Shown here: positions 1 to 7,457 of the stretch, one piece after another
How positions within the stretch are numbered: position 1 is the first letter of the stretch
Layout of the letters: the number at the start of each line of letters is the position of its first letter
Source of the DNA: Desulfatirhabdium butyrativorans
GTDB lineage: Bacteria; Desulfobacterota; Desulfobacteria; Desulfobacterales; DYRK01
Direction of reading: 5' to 3'
Assembly: GCA_020718785.1 (NCBI GenBank)
Contig: DYRK01000175.1
Span: 1 to 10,296, forward strand
Length of the DNA stretch: 10,296 bases
The notes under the pieces: generated by a model
Told to the model about the DNA's origin: nothing
Databases searched by the model: none
What the model saw: only the letters and a program-made list of their open reading frames with translations
Position numbers and translations under genes: made by a program

Positions 1-2
1 AA

Positions 3-50
3 GCCGGGGCTTCCCCGGCAAGTGCGTTCCCAAGCCGGGGCTTGGGAACG
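3..50. repeat. Palindromic intergenic repeat cluster upstream of the first cotH gene
   Basis: Two perfect inverted repeats lie side by side. Positions 3-19 have 7-base arms (GCCGGGG / CCCCGGC) around a 3-base loop. Positions 25-50 have 12-base arms (CGTTCCCAAGCC / GGCTTGGGAACG) around GG. The second shares its outer core (CGTTCCCA...TGGGAACG, followed by AG) with the palindrome after the first cotH gene, so both probably belong to one dispersed repeat family. No U-tract follows, so a simple rho-independent terminator for an upstream gene is unlikely. The repeat may extend past the left window edge. Confidence 0.8.
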
Positions 51-115
51 AGAAAGAAGATGATTTCATCGCTTATACTTTTTTTTACCGTTATTCTCAA
101 GAAAGGAATTCAAAC

Positions 116-2824
116 ATGGCAAGAAAAAAAATCAGATTGCAGATTGCAGTCTGGGCTGTTTTCCTGATGATGTCTGCTTTGTGTCCCTTAGCAAGGGCTG
201 CGGACAATGCCGCGGATACGGGCTGTCTCGTGACCTCTGACTTGTGGATCCGGGCGGTCATCAACACAGATGAAAAAGGACCTGTGGAAGCTCTCTGGCA
301 GCAGGGCGGAAACGATGTCACTGCCGAAGGGCATAAAGTCTTATGGGGATATTTTTACGCAAGTCCTTCGGATGTCACCTGGGGAAGCAAAGACAACCCC
401 GATGTCTTTGTCAAAATCTGGTTTGACGCGGGCGGAAGGTTAGATGTCAGTTTTTTTCATGTATCTGTGCCGGATATAGATATTTATTCGGATTACAAAT
501 ACGACGGTACTGCGGATGTGCATGGAGTGATAAGCACCTCCCGAAGATACATCCGGCAATGGTATGAAAACGGCAAGGCTGATATGGACGGGAATAATGA
601 GGACGGCATTGCTGCCGCAGGATATTCGCCTGCAGGCAATCCTTCAGGATATTCGGCGATCAACACGCTTAAAATCGGTGCTGTAATCAATACGGTTGAC
701 GGTCCTGTCGAGGCAGGCTGGCACAAGGGCGGAAAAGCGAGCACTGACGGGGGACATGAAGTCTTTTGGGGCTATTTTTATGCGCTTCCTTCGGATGTGA
801 GTTGGGGAAGCGAAAACAATCCCGATCTTTTTGTCAAAGTCTGGTTTGACGCAGGCGGAAGGGTTGATGTGAATTTCTTTCATGTCTCTGTTCCGGATAT
901 AGAGGTCTATTCCGATCTGCCGGACAAAGGCGGTTATGATCAGAAAGGAACGGCAATTCTTGCGGACAGATACATACGGCATGAATTTACATATAATAAG
1001 GATGAAAAATCGGAAATAACAAGACCCGAAGGATGGACTGACGAGACTCACGGCAATAAGGCAGAACCGGACTACGACGCAGTATTTTCAGACGGCAGAG
1101 TAAGAAAGATCGAACTCATTATTGATCCGGCAGACTGGCAGGCAATGATGGATGATATGACTGATATTTACGGTGCATTCGGTACGGGCAATAATCACTC
1201 TCTGGATGACAACCTTATATTTGGGGATGCAACCGAAGCCTGCGCCGGAAAGAGCGAAGGCGATGCCTGCGAAATGACTATGAGAGATCAGGCGGTGAGC
1301 GGAATCTGTGCAGCAGACGGGGAAAATCTCGTATGCAGGCAGAATCAGCCTGCTGATACTCAGGGAACAGCAGAAGAATCCTGTGTCGGAAAGAAAGAAG
1401 GCGATGCCTGTGAAATGGCGGTTCAGAATCAGACCCTGAGCGGATTATGCACACTGAATCGGGAACAATTGTCATGCAGAACGGAAAATCCCGGCGTCAA
1501 TCAGCCTCCTGACAATAGTTTTTCATCAGATGCCTGTGTCGGAAAGAAAGAAGGCGAGGCGTGTGAGACTACTATGCGGGGGCAGGCCGTGAGCGGTTCA
1601 TGTGTGACTCAGGGAGAAAATCTCGTATGCAGGACAGACAATGCGGGCGGCATTGTCCCGGGCAACGGTGAAGTTCCGGGCAATGCCGCGGATGCCGGCG
1701 GCGGCATTGATATGAGCGGGGGACGCAATCCGATATGGAAACCCTGTACCTTGAAATTCGAAAACAAAGTATGGTATCATACGGGCGTCAGATTCAAAGG
1801 AAATTCCTCTCTGACCAGCACATGGTCCGGCGGTATATGGAAACTGCCGATGCGTCTGGAATTCGATCAGTTCGAGGATGACTATCCGGAAATTGACAAT
1901 CAGCGGTTCTTTGGTTTCAAGAAACTGTCCCTGTCAAGCAATTACGGAGATGAGTCTTTTCTCAGAGAAAAGGCAGGCGCGGATATTTTCAGAGATGCGG
2001 GTGTTCCCGCGGCAAGAACAGCCTTTTACCGGGTTTATGTGGATCACGGAGCAGGTTCCGAATATTTCGGACTTTATACCATGGTGGAAATACCTGCGGA
2101 TCCCATGCTTGAAAAGTATTTTCAGAATTCGGACGGGAATCTTTATAAGCCCGAAGGTACCGGAGCAACCTTTGCCTCATATAACGAAGCCTCGTTTGAC
2201 AAGGAAACTAACGAGGATGTGGCAGACTGGAGCGATGTAAAAGCACTTTTTGACGCTCTTCACAGCAGCAGAGACGATGCCGCGGCATGGCGCGCCGGTC
2301 TGGAAAAAGTCTTGAATGTTGACGGATTTCTGCGCTGGCTTGCGGTCAATACGCTGATTCAGAACTGGGATACTTACGGACGCATGAGCCACAATTATTA
2401 TCTTTACAACAACAGCGAAGACGGGCGGCTCAACTGGATTCCCTGGGATAACAATTTCTCTCTGATGTCCGGAATGGGCGGAGGAGGCGGGGGAGACAAA
2501 GGGGCGATTTCTCTTTCTCTTTCCGAAGTCAGCGAGAGTTGGCCCCTGATCCGCTATCTGGCAGATGATCCGACCTATCGGGCAAAATATGTCTCATATA
2601 TCAAAGAGACAGCCGAAGGAGCATTCAAGCCGGAAAAAATGAAGGCGATATACAAAGCCGCGCATGATCTGATACGTCCCTATACGGTTGGAGACGAGGG
2701 TGAAAAAGACGGCTATACTTTCTTGAAAAATGCCGAAGATTATGATACAGCACTGGAATATCTCAACACCCGTGTTGACAGCCGTTATAATGAAGCCTTG
2801 CAGTTTTTGACGGAAAACCGGTAG
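116..2824 (+). CDS. Secreted CotH-kinase family protein with tandem N-terminal domains and a Cys-repeat insertion
   Basis: A 902-residue exported protein. Residues 1-28 look like a Sec signal peptide: basic RKKIR, a hydrophobic core, then LARA before AD. Residues 43-147 and 185-288 are two copies of a ~105-residue domain I cannot name, sharing WGYFYA, PSDV, WFDAGGR and FFHVSVPDI. The CotH region starts near residue 302 (RPEGWTDETHG). It is interrupted by three CxGK-type four-cysteine repeats (376-506) and resumes at 538 (NPIWKPC, RFKGNSS, SFLREK, NLYKPEG). Known CotH proteins are atypical kinases; B. subtilis CotH phosphorylates spore-coat proteins. The likely catalytic and metal-binding aspartates are D752 (NWDTYG) and D778 (PWDNN). 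A glycine-rich loop (786-793) follows the metal motif. The start is supported by AAAGGAA eight bases upstream and by the signal peptide. The substrate is unknown. Family assignment is strong; kinase activity is inferred. Confidence 0.93.
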   Translation: MARKKIRLQIAVWAVFLMMSALCPLARAADNAADTGCLVTSDLWIRAVINTDEKGPVEALWQQGGNDVTAEGHKVLWGYFYASPSDVTWGSKDNPDVFVKIWFDAGGRLDVSFFHVSVPDIDIYSDYKYDGTADVHGVISTSRRYIRQWYENGKADMDGNNEDGIAAAGYSPAGNPSGYSAINTLKIGAVINTVDGPVEAGWHKGGKASTDGGHEVFWGYFYALPSDVSWGSENNPDLFVKVWFDAGGRVDVNFFHVSVPDIEVYSDLPDKGGYDQKGTAILADRYIRHEFTYNKDEKSEITRPEGWTDETHGNKAEPDYDAVFSDGRVRKIELIIDPADWQAMMDDMTDIYGAFGTGNNHSLDDNLIFGDATEACAGKSEGDACEMTMRDQAVSGICAADGENLVCRQNQPADTQGTAEESCVGKKEGDACEMAVQNQTLSGLCTLNREQLSCRTENPGVNQPPDNSFSSDACVGKKEGEACETTMRGQAVSGSCVTQGENLVCRTDNAGGIVPGNGEVPGNAADAGGGIDMSGGRNPIWKPCTLKFENKVWYHTGVRFKGNSSLTSTWSGGIWKLPMRLEFDQFEDDYPEIDNQRFFGFKKLSLSSNYGDESFLREKAGADIFRDAGVPAARTAFYRVYVDHGAGSEYFGLYTMVEIPADPMLEKYFQNSDGNLYKPEGTGATFASYNEASFDKETNEDVADWSDVKALFDALHSSRDDAAAWRAGLEKVLNVDGFLRWLAVNTLIQNWDTYGRMSHNYYLYNNSEDGRLNWIPWDNNFSLMSGMGGGGGGDKGAISLSLSEVSESWPLIRYLADDPTYRAKYVSYIKETAEGAFKPEKMKAIYKAAHDLIRPYTVGDEGEKDGYTFLKNAEDYDTALEYLNTRVDSRYNEALQFLTENR
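242..556 (+). repeat. Tandem unnamed domain, copy 1 (within first cotH gene)
   Basis: Encodes residues 43-147 of the first CotH protein. It aligns almost without gaps with 668-979. Shared blocks include AVINT, GPVEA, WGYFYA, PSDV, WGS, WFDAGGR, FFHVSVPDI, YSD and RYIR. The pattern of alternating hydrophobic and aromatic residues suggests a beta-rich fold, perhaps for binding or surface attachment. I recognise no named family. Confidence 0.85.
668..979 (+). repeat. Tandem unnamed domain, copy 2 (within first cotH gene)
   Basis: Encodes residues 185-288, the second copy of the domain at 242-556. A linker of about 37 residues, rich in Gly, Asp and Asn, separates the copies. This copy ends with DRYIRHE, just before the CotH region begins at RPEGWT. 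The second CotH protein has neither copy, so the domain is a modular add-on and not part of the kinase fold. Confidence 0.85.
1241..1633 (+). repeat. Three four-cysteine repeats inserted in the CotH domain (first protein)
   Basis: Three 33-residue units start at 1241, 1382 and 1535. Each has spacing C-x8-C-x12-C-x8-C and the pattern CxGKxEGxAC...SGxC...LxCR. Cysteines are at residues 376/385/398/407, 423/432/445/454 and 474/483/496/505. Linkers rich in Pro, Asn and Gly separate the units. Even, regularly spaced cysteines in an exported protein suggest two disulfides per unit. The cassette sits between the CotH strand ending DWQAMMDDM and the strand beginning NPIWKPC, so it would project as an insertion. 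Confidence 0.88.
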
Positions 2825-2826
2825 GG

Positions 2827-2858
2827 ACTCGTTCCCACGCTCCGGCGTGGGAACGAGT
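2827..2858. repeat. Perfect 14-bp inverted repeat after the first cotH gene
   Basis: Arms ACTCGTTCCCACGC and GCGTGGGAACGAGT flank the loop TCCG, starting two bases after the first cotH stop codon. It shares CGTTCCCA/TGGGAACG with the repeat at 25-50. As RNA it would form a very stable hairpin. The only T-run (2866-2870) lies about eight bases past the stem, so it is not a canonical terminator. It may protect the mRNA 3' end, partly attenuate transcription, or simply be a dispersed palindromic element. Confidence 0.85.
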
Positions 2859-2944
2859 ACGCCGAAATTTTTCGATCTGCTGAATCTCCATAATTTGAAC
2901 ATCTTTTCTTCATAATTTCTTCACATTTTAAGGATATATTCAAA

Positions 2945-2959
2945 TCAGATTCAATCTGA
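2945..2959. promoter_or_regulatory. Small palindrome just upstream of the second cotH ribosome-binding site
   Basis: TCAGATT and AATCTGA are perfect 7-base arms around a single C, ending three bases before the AGGAGGG ribosome-binding site (2962-2968). The surrounding 2859-2976 is AT-rich and has no gene. It could hold a separate promoter for the second cotH gene, but I found no well-spaced -35/-10 pair. The palindrome could be a repressor site or an mRNA hairpin affecting translation. Confidence 0.35.
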
Positions 2960-2976
2960 ACAGGAGGGAAAAAACC

Positions 2977-5379
2977 ATGCGATACCCAATTTTTTCAAAC
3001 AGACTGTTCATCGTTTTCATTGTGTTGCTTTGGCTTGCAGGATACGGCAATGTGACGGCTGATACCTGCGATACTTTGTGCATCAATGAATTTATGGCAT
3101 CCAACAGCAGCAGTTCTGCCGACCCGCAGGGAGAATATGAGGACTGGATCGAGATTTATAATAAAGGAGAGATCGCAGTCAATCTCATGGGAATGTATTT
3201 AAGCGATGATCTTGCCGATCCTTCCAAATGGCAACTTCCCGATATTACTCTTGAACCAGGGGCATTTATGATTGTCTGGGCAGATGAAGATATTGAAGAC
3301 GAAGGGCTTCATGCGGATTTCAAGTTAAGTGCGTCCGGAGAATCCGTCGGTCTCTTCAATACGGATCAGACCATCCTCGATACCCTGACTTTCGAAGCGC
3401 AAAGCGAAAATATCTCTTTCGGCAGATATCCTGACGGAAGCGACAACTGGCAGTTTTTTACCTCATCCAGCCCGGGCAAAAGCAATACGGAAAATCCCGA
3501 TGAACTGCCCGGAGATATTGACGGCAGCGGAACCCTGGGGCTGGCAGATGCTGTCACTGCGCTTAAAATTTTTGTGGGAATACCCGCGGCTATAGCTCTC
3601 AGAGATGTCAACGGCGACGGCAGGATAGGTCCGGAAGAAGTCATTTATATTCTCCGAAAACTTTCTGAATCTTCCGAAACTTCGGAGCCGCGGCCCGAAG
3701 GATGGACCGAGGAAACTCACGGAGACAATGCGGCGCCGGACTATGATGCTCTTTTTTCGGACGATAAAGTCAGAACAATCGAATTGGTTGTTGATCCCGC
3801 AGACTGGCAGTCCATGCTGGATGATATGAGCGACAATTACGGCGAATTCGGCTCGGGCGCAAACAATCCGCAGCAGGGACCCGGAGTTACAGCCTGTGTG
3901 GGAAAGACTGAGGGCGATGCCTGTGAAATGACGCTTCAGGGTCAGACCGTGAGCGGAATCTGTGCGCCGGGCGATCAGACGCTGATATGTAGGCAGAATA
4001 ATCCGCCGGCCAATCCCTGTGCGGGAAAAAGCGAGGGCGATGCTTGCGAAATCATGGTTCAGGGACAGATGACCGCCGGCTCATGTACGATGGGCGGACA
4101 GACGCTGATATGCAAAGTCGAAAATCAGCCTGCGGGACCTGCGGATGTCTGTGTCGGAAAGAATGAAGGCGATGCCTGCGAAATGATCACGGGCGGGCAG
4201 ACAGTGAGCGGTTCCTGCATAAGAGATCAGGAAAAGCTGGTATGCAGAACCGACAACCCGGTCGGCGGGGACCCGGTTGATCCGAGCGGCGGAACCAATC
4301 CGATATGGAAACCCTGTACGCTCAAGTTCGAAGACAAGGTATGGCATCATGTCGGTATCCGTTTCAAAGGCAATTCATCTCTCAACAATACTTGGCGAAG
4401 CGGCTTATGGAAACTGCCGATGCGTCTGGAATTCGATCAGTTCGAAGACGATTACCCGGAAATCGAGAATCAGCGATTCTACGGTTTCAAAAAACTGTCC
4501 CTGTCAAGCAACTGCATGGACAACTCTTTTATCCGGGAAAAAGTAGCAGCGGACATTTTCAGAGAGGCGGGCGTTCCCGCGGCAAGAACAGCTTTTTACC
4601 GGGTTTATGTGGATTACGGAGCCGGTTCTGAATATTTCGGGCTTTATACGATGGTAGAAATACCTGATGATCCTCTGCTCGAAAAGTATTTTCAAAATTC
4701 CGACGGCAATCTCTACAAACCCGAGGGCAAAGGAGCGACTTTTGCTTCTTTTGACGAAGCCTCTTTTGACAAGGAAACGAATGAAGATGCAGCAGACTGG
4801 AGCGATGTCAAAGCCCTTTACGATGCGCTTCACAGCAGCAGAAGCAATGTTGCGACATGGAAAGCCGGTCTCGAAAAAACGCTGAATGTCGAGGGATTTC
4901 TCCGATGGCTTGCGGTCAATACGCTGATTCAGAACTGGGATACTTACGGACGCATGAGTCATAATTATTATCTCTACAACAATTCGGCAGCCAGTTTGCT
5001 CGAGTGGATTCCCTGGGATAATAATGAGGCATTGAAGGAAGTGAACGGAAACAACAAAGCCCTTTCGCTGTCGCTTGCCGAAGTCACCGAAAGCTGGCCC
5101 CTGATCCGCTATCTGGCTGATGACCCGAGCTATCGGGCAAAATATGTCTCATATATCAAAGAGACATCCGAAGGAGCATTCAAGCCTGAGAAAATGAAGG
5201 CGATATACAAAGCCGCACATGATCTGATACGTCCTTATACCGTGGGAGACTATGGGGAACAGCAAGGCTATACTTTACTGAAAGATGCTTCGGATTTCGA
5301 TACCGCGCTCGATGAACTCAATGCCCATGTTGACAGGCGTTATAACGACGCATTGCAATTTTTGAGCCAAAACCCGTAG
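2977..5379 (+). CDS. Secreted CotH-kinase family protein with lamin-tail and dockerin-like domains
   Basis: An 800-residue exported paralogue of the first CotH protein. Residues 1-28 form a signal peptide. Residues about 33-170 resemble a lamin-tail domain (CINEFMASN, EDWIEIYN, LEPGAFMIVWAD). Residues 178-228 hold two EF-hand-like calcium loops, DIDGSGTLGLAD (180-191) and DVNGDGRIGPEE (210-221), arranged like a type I dockerin. The CotH region begins at RPEGWTEETHG (239) and is interrupted by three four-cysteine repeats (307-424). It resumes at NPIWKPC and keeps RFKGNSS, IREK, NLYKPEG, D655 (NWDTYG) and D681 (PWDNN). AGGAGGG lies eight bases before the ATG. The C-terminal ~370 residues are nearly the same as in the first protein, while the N-termini are unrelated. 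It is probably a surface or periplasmic kinase-like protein anchored or targeted by its N-terminal modules. The activity is inferred. Confidence 0.94.
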   Translation: MRYPIFSNRLFIVFIVLLWLAGYGNVTADTCDTLCINEFMASNSSSSADPQGEYEDWIEIYNKGEIAVNLMGMYLSDDLADPSKWQLPDITLEPGAFMIVWADEDIEDEGLHADFKLSASGESVGLFNTDQTILDTLTFEAQSENISFGRYPDGSDNWQFFTSSSPGKSNTENPDELPGDIDGSGTLGLADAVTALKIFVGIPAAIALRDVNGDGRIGPEEVIYILRKLSESSETSEPRPEGWTEETHGDNAAPDYDALFSDDKVRTIELVVDPADWQSMLDDMSDNYGEFGSGANNPQQGPGVTACVGKTEGDACEMTLQGQTVSGICAPGDQTLICRQNNPPANPCAGKSEGDACEIMVQGQMTAGSCTMGGQTLICKVENQPAGPADVCVGKNEGDACEMITGGQTVSGSCIRDQEKLVCRTDNPVGGDPVDPSGGTNPIWKPCTLKFEDKVWHHVGIRFKGNSSLNNTWRSGLWKLPMRLEFDQFEDDYPEIENQRFYGFKKLSLSSNCMDNSFIREKVAADIFREAGVPAARTAFYRVYVDYGAGSEYFGLYTMVEIPDDPLLEKYFQNSDGNLYKPEGKGATFASFDEASFDKETNEDAADWSDVKALYDALHSSRSNVATWKAGLEKTLNVEGFLRWLAVNTLIQNWDTYGRMSHNYYLYNNSAASLLEWIPWDNNEALKEVNGNNKALSLSLAEVTESWPLIRYLADDPSYRAKYVSYIKETSEGAFKPEKMKAIYKAAHDLIRPYTVGDYGEQQGYTLLKDASDFDTALDELNAHVDRRYNDALQFLSQNP
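3895..4248 (+). repeat. Three four-cysteine repeats inserted in the CotH domain (second protein)
   Basis: Units start at 3895, 4018 and 4150 and keep the same C-x8-C-x12-C-x8-C spacing as the first paralogue. Cysteines are at residues 307/316/329/338, 348/357/370/379 and 392/401/414/423. The linkers are shorter than in the first protein (9-12 residues against 14-18). Identical unit number and insertion point in both paralogues show that the cassette predates the duplication. Confidence 0.88.
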
Positions 5380-5404
5380 GAAGGGCCGGCGGTCTGCCCA
5401 ATCA

Positions 5405-5425
5405 GGACACGCCGCCGGCGTGTCC
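5405..5425. repeat. Inverted repeat before the adaptor gene
   Basis: GGACACGCCG and CGGCGTGTCC are perfect 10-base arms around a single C. The repeat ends six bases before the AAGGAGG ribosome-binding site of the adaptor gene. An alternative pairing exists: GCCGGCGG at 5385-5392 is complementary to CCGCCGGC at 5412-5419, so two mutually exclusive hairpins can be drawn. The core differs from the GTTCCCA palindromes, so this is a second repeat type. It is GC-rich with no T-tract. Confidence 0.75.
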
Positions 5426-5431
5426 CTACGG

Positions 5432-5438
5432 AAGGAGG
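5432..5438 (+). promoter_or_regulatory. Strong ribosome-binding site with two possible ATG starts
   Basis: AAGGAGG is followed by ATG at 5442 (three bases away) and a second in-frame ATG at 5445 (six bases away). The spacing favours the second ATG, which would shorten the adaptor by one methionine. The protein is otherwise unaffected. Confidence 0.75.
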
Positions 5439-5441
5439 TGT

Positions 5442-7457
5442 ATGATGAGAACAAGTAATTGGATGCTCTATACGGTATGGACGGCGGCTTTCATTGCGGT
5501 TGTCCTGATTACGCTCGATTGCGAGCGTGAAAGCACGACTGTTCAGGGTATTGCCGAAACACGGGAAATCATGATCAGTTCGGAAACTTCTGTGGAAATC
5601 AGACGGATCAATGTGACAGAAGGACAATTGGTTGACAAAGGACAGTTGCTTGTAGAATTAGTGAGTCCGGAACAGATTCTCAAAATCAATCATATCTCCC
5701 ATCAATTGGATCAGCTCAGGGCGCAGAAAGGAGTCAATAAAGATGAAATCCGCTCGAAAATAAGACAGTTGGAAGCGGAAAAAGCCTCGCTGAACAGTGA
5801 AGCCCACAATCAGATACGGCAGATTGAAAACCAGTACAATCTCAACAAAGAACTGGCATCGGGACTTCAAAGCATCAAAGGCGCAGGAGAGGCTGCCAAA
5901 TCAGGTGCAAGCAATCCTGTCACGCTGAAAATCGAGAGTCTCAGACAGGAACTTGCGCTCTCGCTCAGACCGCTGAATATTCAGATAGAATTACTTCGGA
6001 AATCTTTGGAAGAATCCGGAAGCCCCATTAAAATACAGGTCGAACAGCTTGAAAAAGAGCTTTCGCTGCTGAAAGCGGAAAACAGCAAACTCAATATTTA
6101 TGCTCAGATATCGGGCATTATCGGTTCGGTCAATTTCAAGCCCGGAGAAAAAGTGTCGCCCTTTGCGCCCATACTGACACTGCACACGAAGAACCCTTCT
6201 TTTGTCAAAGGCTATATTCATGAAAATGTTTACACCCGTATGTCATTGGGGAAAAAAGTGAGTATTATCTCACAGACCGATTCGAGAATCCGTGTTGCCG
6301 GAAGCGTGGTGGGCGTAGGCGCAAGAATTGTGGAATATCCGGCAAGACTGAGAAAAAATCCGGTTCTCCAGACTTGGGGCAGAGAAGTTCTGGTTAAAAT
6401 TCCCGAAGACAACGGCTTTATTCTCGGCGAAAAGGTCGTAATCAGTTCGTCAGAACCGAAAAGGACGCTTGTTTCCTATTTGAAACTACAGAAAGAAGCA
6501 GTGCTTTCTTATTTGAAAAAGCTGCTTGTGCCTGAAGAAATTCATGCGGAAATCCGTCCGGTCTCATCTTCGGATACTCCTGAAAAATCCGATTCTACGC
6601 CCATAGTTCCTTTCAAAACTAAGCGTATCGAAGCTTCGGCGATTGTCCGGCTGAAAGATATGGACCGATGGCTTGTTTTGAGCGATGATACGCCGGATAA
6701 GGAGCCTTTAGTATTTCTAATGGATGCTCGGGGAAATATTACGAAGGAATGTCTGATCCGCGGTCTGAAAGAGATTGACGATATGGAGTCCGCGGCTGTC
6801 GGCGATAATGGAATTCTCTATATCGCTTCTTCTTTGAATGCGAACAAAAAGGGAAAGCTTGAAAAATCCCGCAAACTGCTGATTTCCGTAAAACGGGAGG
6901 GAGATAATTTTACTCTGATCCGAAAAGCCGATCTTTACGATCTGCTTGAAGACAGTGCAGAACGTAATCCAAATGAGGATTGGGCGCAGTTTGTTCTGAG
7001 CGCAATGAAGGACGGATCGCTCGATATGGAGGGCATGTTTTATCGGGACGGAGCCTTGTACCTCGGTTTCAAATCTCCCCTTGATGCGGGCTGTTCTGTT
7101 GTTCTCAAGATTGATCGGATCGAAGAAATGCTTCGTAAGGAAAAATTGGATGAGGGTCAGGTTTCCGTATGGAAAAAAATCATGCTCAAAGCAGACGAAA
7201 CATCTCAGCAGGAGCATATTTCCGATCTTTTCTATCATAAAGGAACCGTTTATGTGACCGGAACTTTGCCCGAAAAAAGCGGCGGAAGTCTCTGGAGATT
7301 GGATGAAGACAGCGAAAATATGACTCGCATTAAACACTTCGAGGGACTCAGACCCGAAGGCATTGCCGAGGGCAATGATCCGGACAGCCTGATGATCGTT
7401 TTCGATCAGGGAAAGAATAACCCTTCACAATTCGCTTTGGTCGAGGTGATACGATGA
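5442..7457 (+). CDS. HlyD/MFP-type periplasmic adaptor fused to a DUF3616-like C-terminal region
   Basis: A 671-residue protein. Residues 7-27 are one hydrophobic segment, best read as an inner-membrane anchor; TLDC is a poor lipobox because of Asp before Cys. Residues about 36-76 (INVTEGQLVDKGQLL) and 218-250 (SGIIGSVNFKPGEKVSP) are the two halves of a lipoyl/barrel-sandwich domain. A long Gln/Leu/Glu-rich helical hairpin (about 76-216) separates them. A beta-barrel-like region runs to about 336. This is the layout of HlyD/membrane-fusion proteins linking inner-membrane transporters to TolC channels. Residues about 395-671 are an unusual addition: LDMEGMFYRDGALYLGFKSP and LRPEGIAEGNDPDSLMIVFD resemble DUF3616/phytase-esterase-like beta-propeller motifs. 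Its last 4 nt overlap the TolC-like gene, indicating translational coupling. No ABC or RND pump gene is visible. The adaptor call is strong; the C-terminal fold is tentative. Confidence 0.87.
   Translation: MMRTSNWMLYTVWTAAFIAVVLITLDCERESTTVQGIAETREIMISSETSVEIRRINVTEGQLVDKGQLLVELVSPEQILKINHISHQLDQLRAQKGVNKDEIRSKIRQLEAEKASLNSEAHNQIRQIENQYNLNKELASGLQSIKGAGEAAKSGASNPVTLKIESLRQELALSLRPLNIQIELLRKSLEESGSPIKIQVEQLEKELSLLKAENSKLNIYAQISGIIGSVNFKPGEKVSPFAPILTLHTKNPSFVKGYIHENVYTRMSLGKKVSIISQTDSRIRVAGSVVGVGARIVEYPARLRKNPVLQTWGREVLVKIPEDNGFILGEKVVISSSEPKRTLVSYLKLQKEAVLSYLKKLLVPEEIHAEIRPVSSSDTPEKSDSTPIVPFKTKRIEASAIVRLKDMDRWLVLSDDTPDKEPLVFLMDARGNITKECLIRGLKEIDDMESAAVGDNGILYIASSLNANKKGKLEKSRKLLISVKREGDNFTLIRKADLYDLLEDSAERNPNEDWAQFVLSAMKDGSLDMEGMFYRDGALYLGFKSPLDAGCSVVLKIDRIEEMLRKEKLDEGQVSVWKKIMLKADETSQQEHISDLFYHKGTVYVTGTLPEKSGGSLWRLDEDSENMTRIKHFEGLRPEGIAEGNDPDSLMIVFDQGKNNPSQFALVEVIR

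Noticed and set aside
74..79. TATACT as the -10 box of a promoter for the first cotH gene
   Set aside because: No acceptable -35 hexamer is found 16-18 bases upstream, so the promoter cannot be supported from sequence alone.
1241..1633. Cysteine repeats as c-type haem sites or iron-sulfur motifs
   Set aside because: There is no CxxCH motif and the cysteines are evenly spaced far apart, which fits disulfide pairs in an exported protein better.
2827..2870. Rho-independent terminator after the first cotH gene
   Set aside because: The stem is strong, but the T-run begins about eight bases after it and is only five long; the sequence fits a dispersed palindrome better.
5520..5522. Lipoprotein signal in the adaptor (TLDC)
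   Set aside because: The residue before the cysteine is Asp, which does not fit a lipobox; an uncleaved membrane anchor is more likely.
6717..7337. A 206-residue open frame on the minus strand
   Set aside because: It lies opposite the adaptor's C-terminal domain, has no recognisable motif and shows the composition of an antisense shadow.
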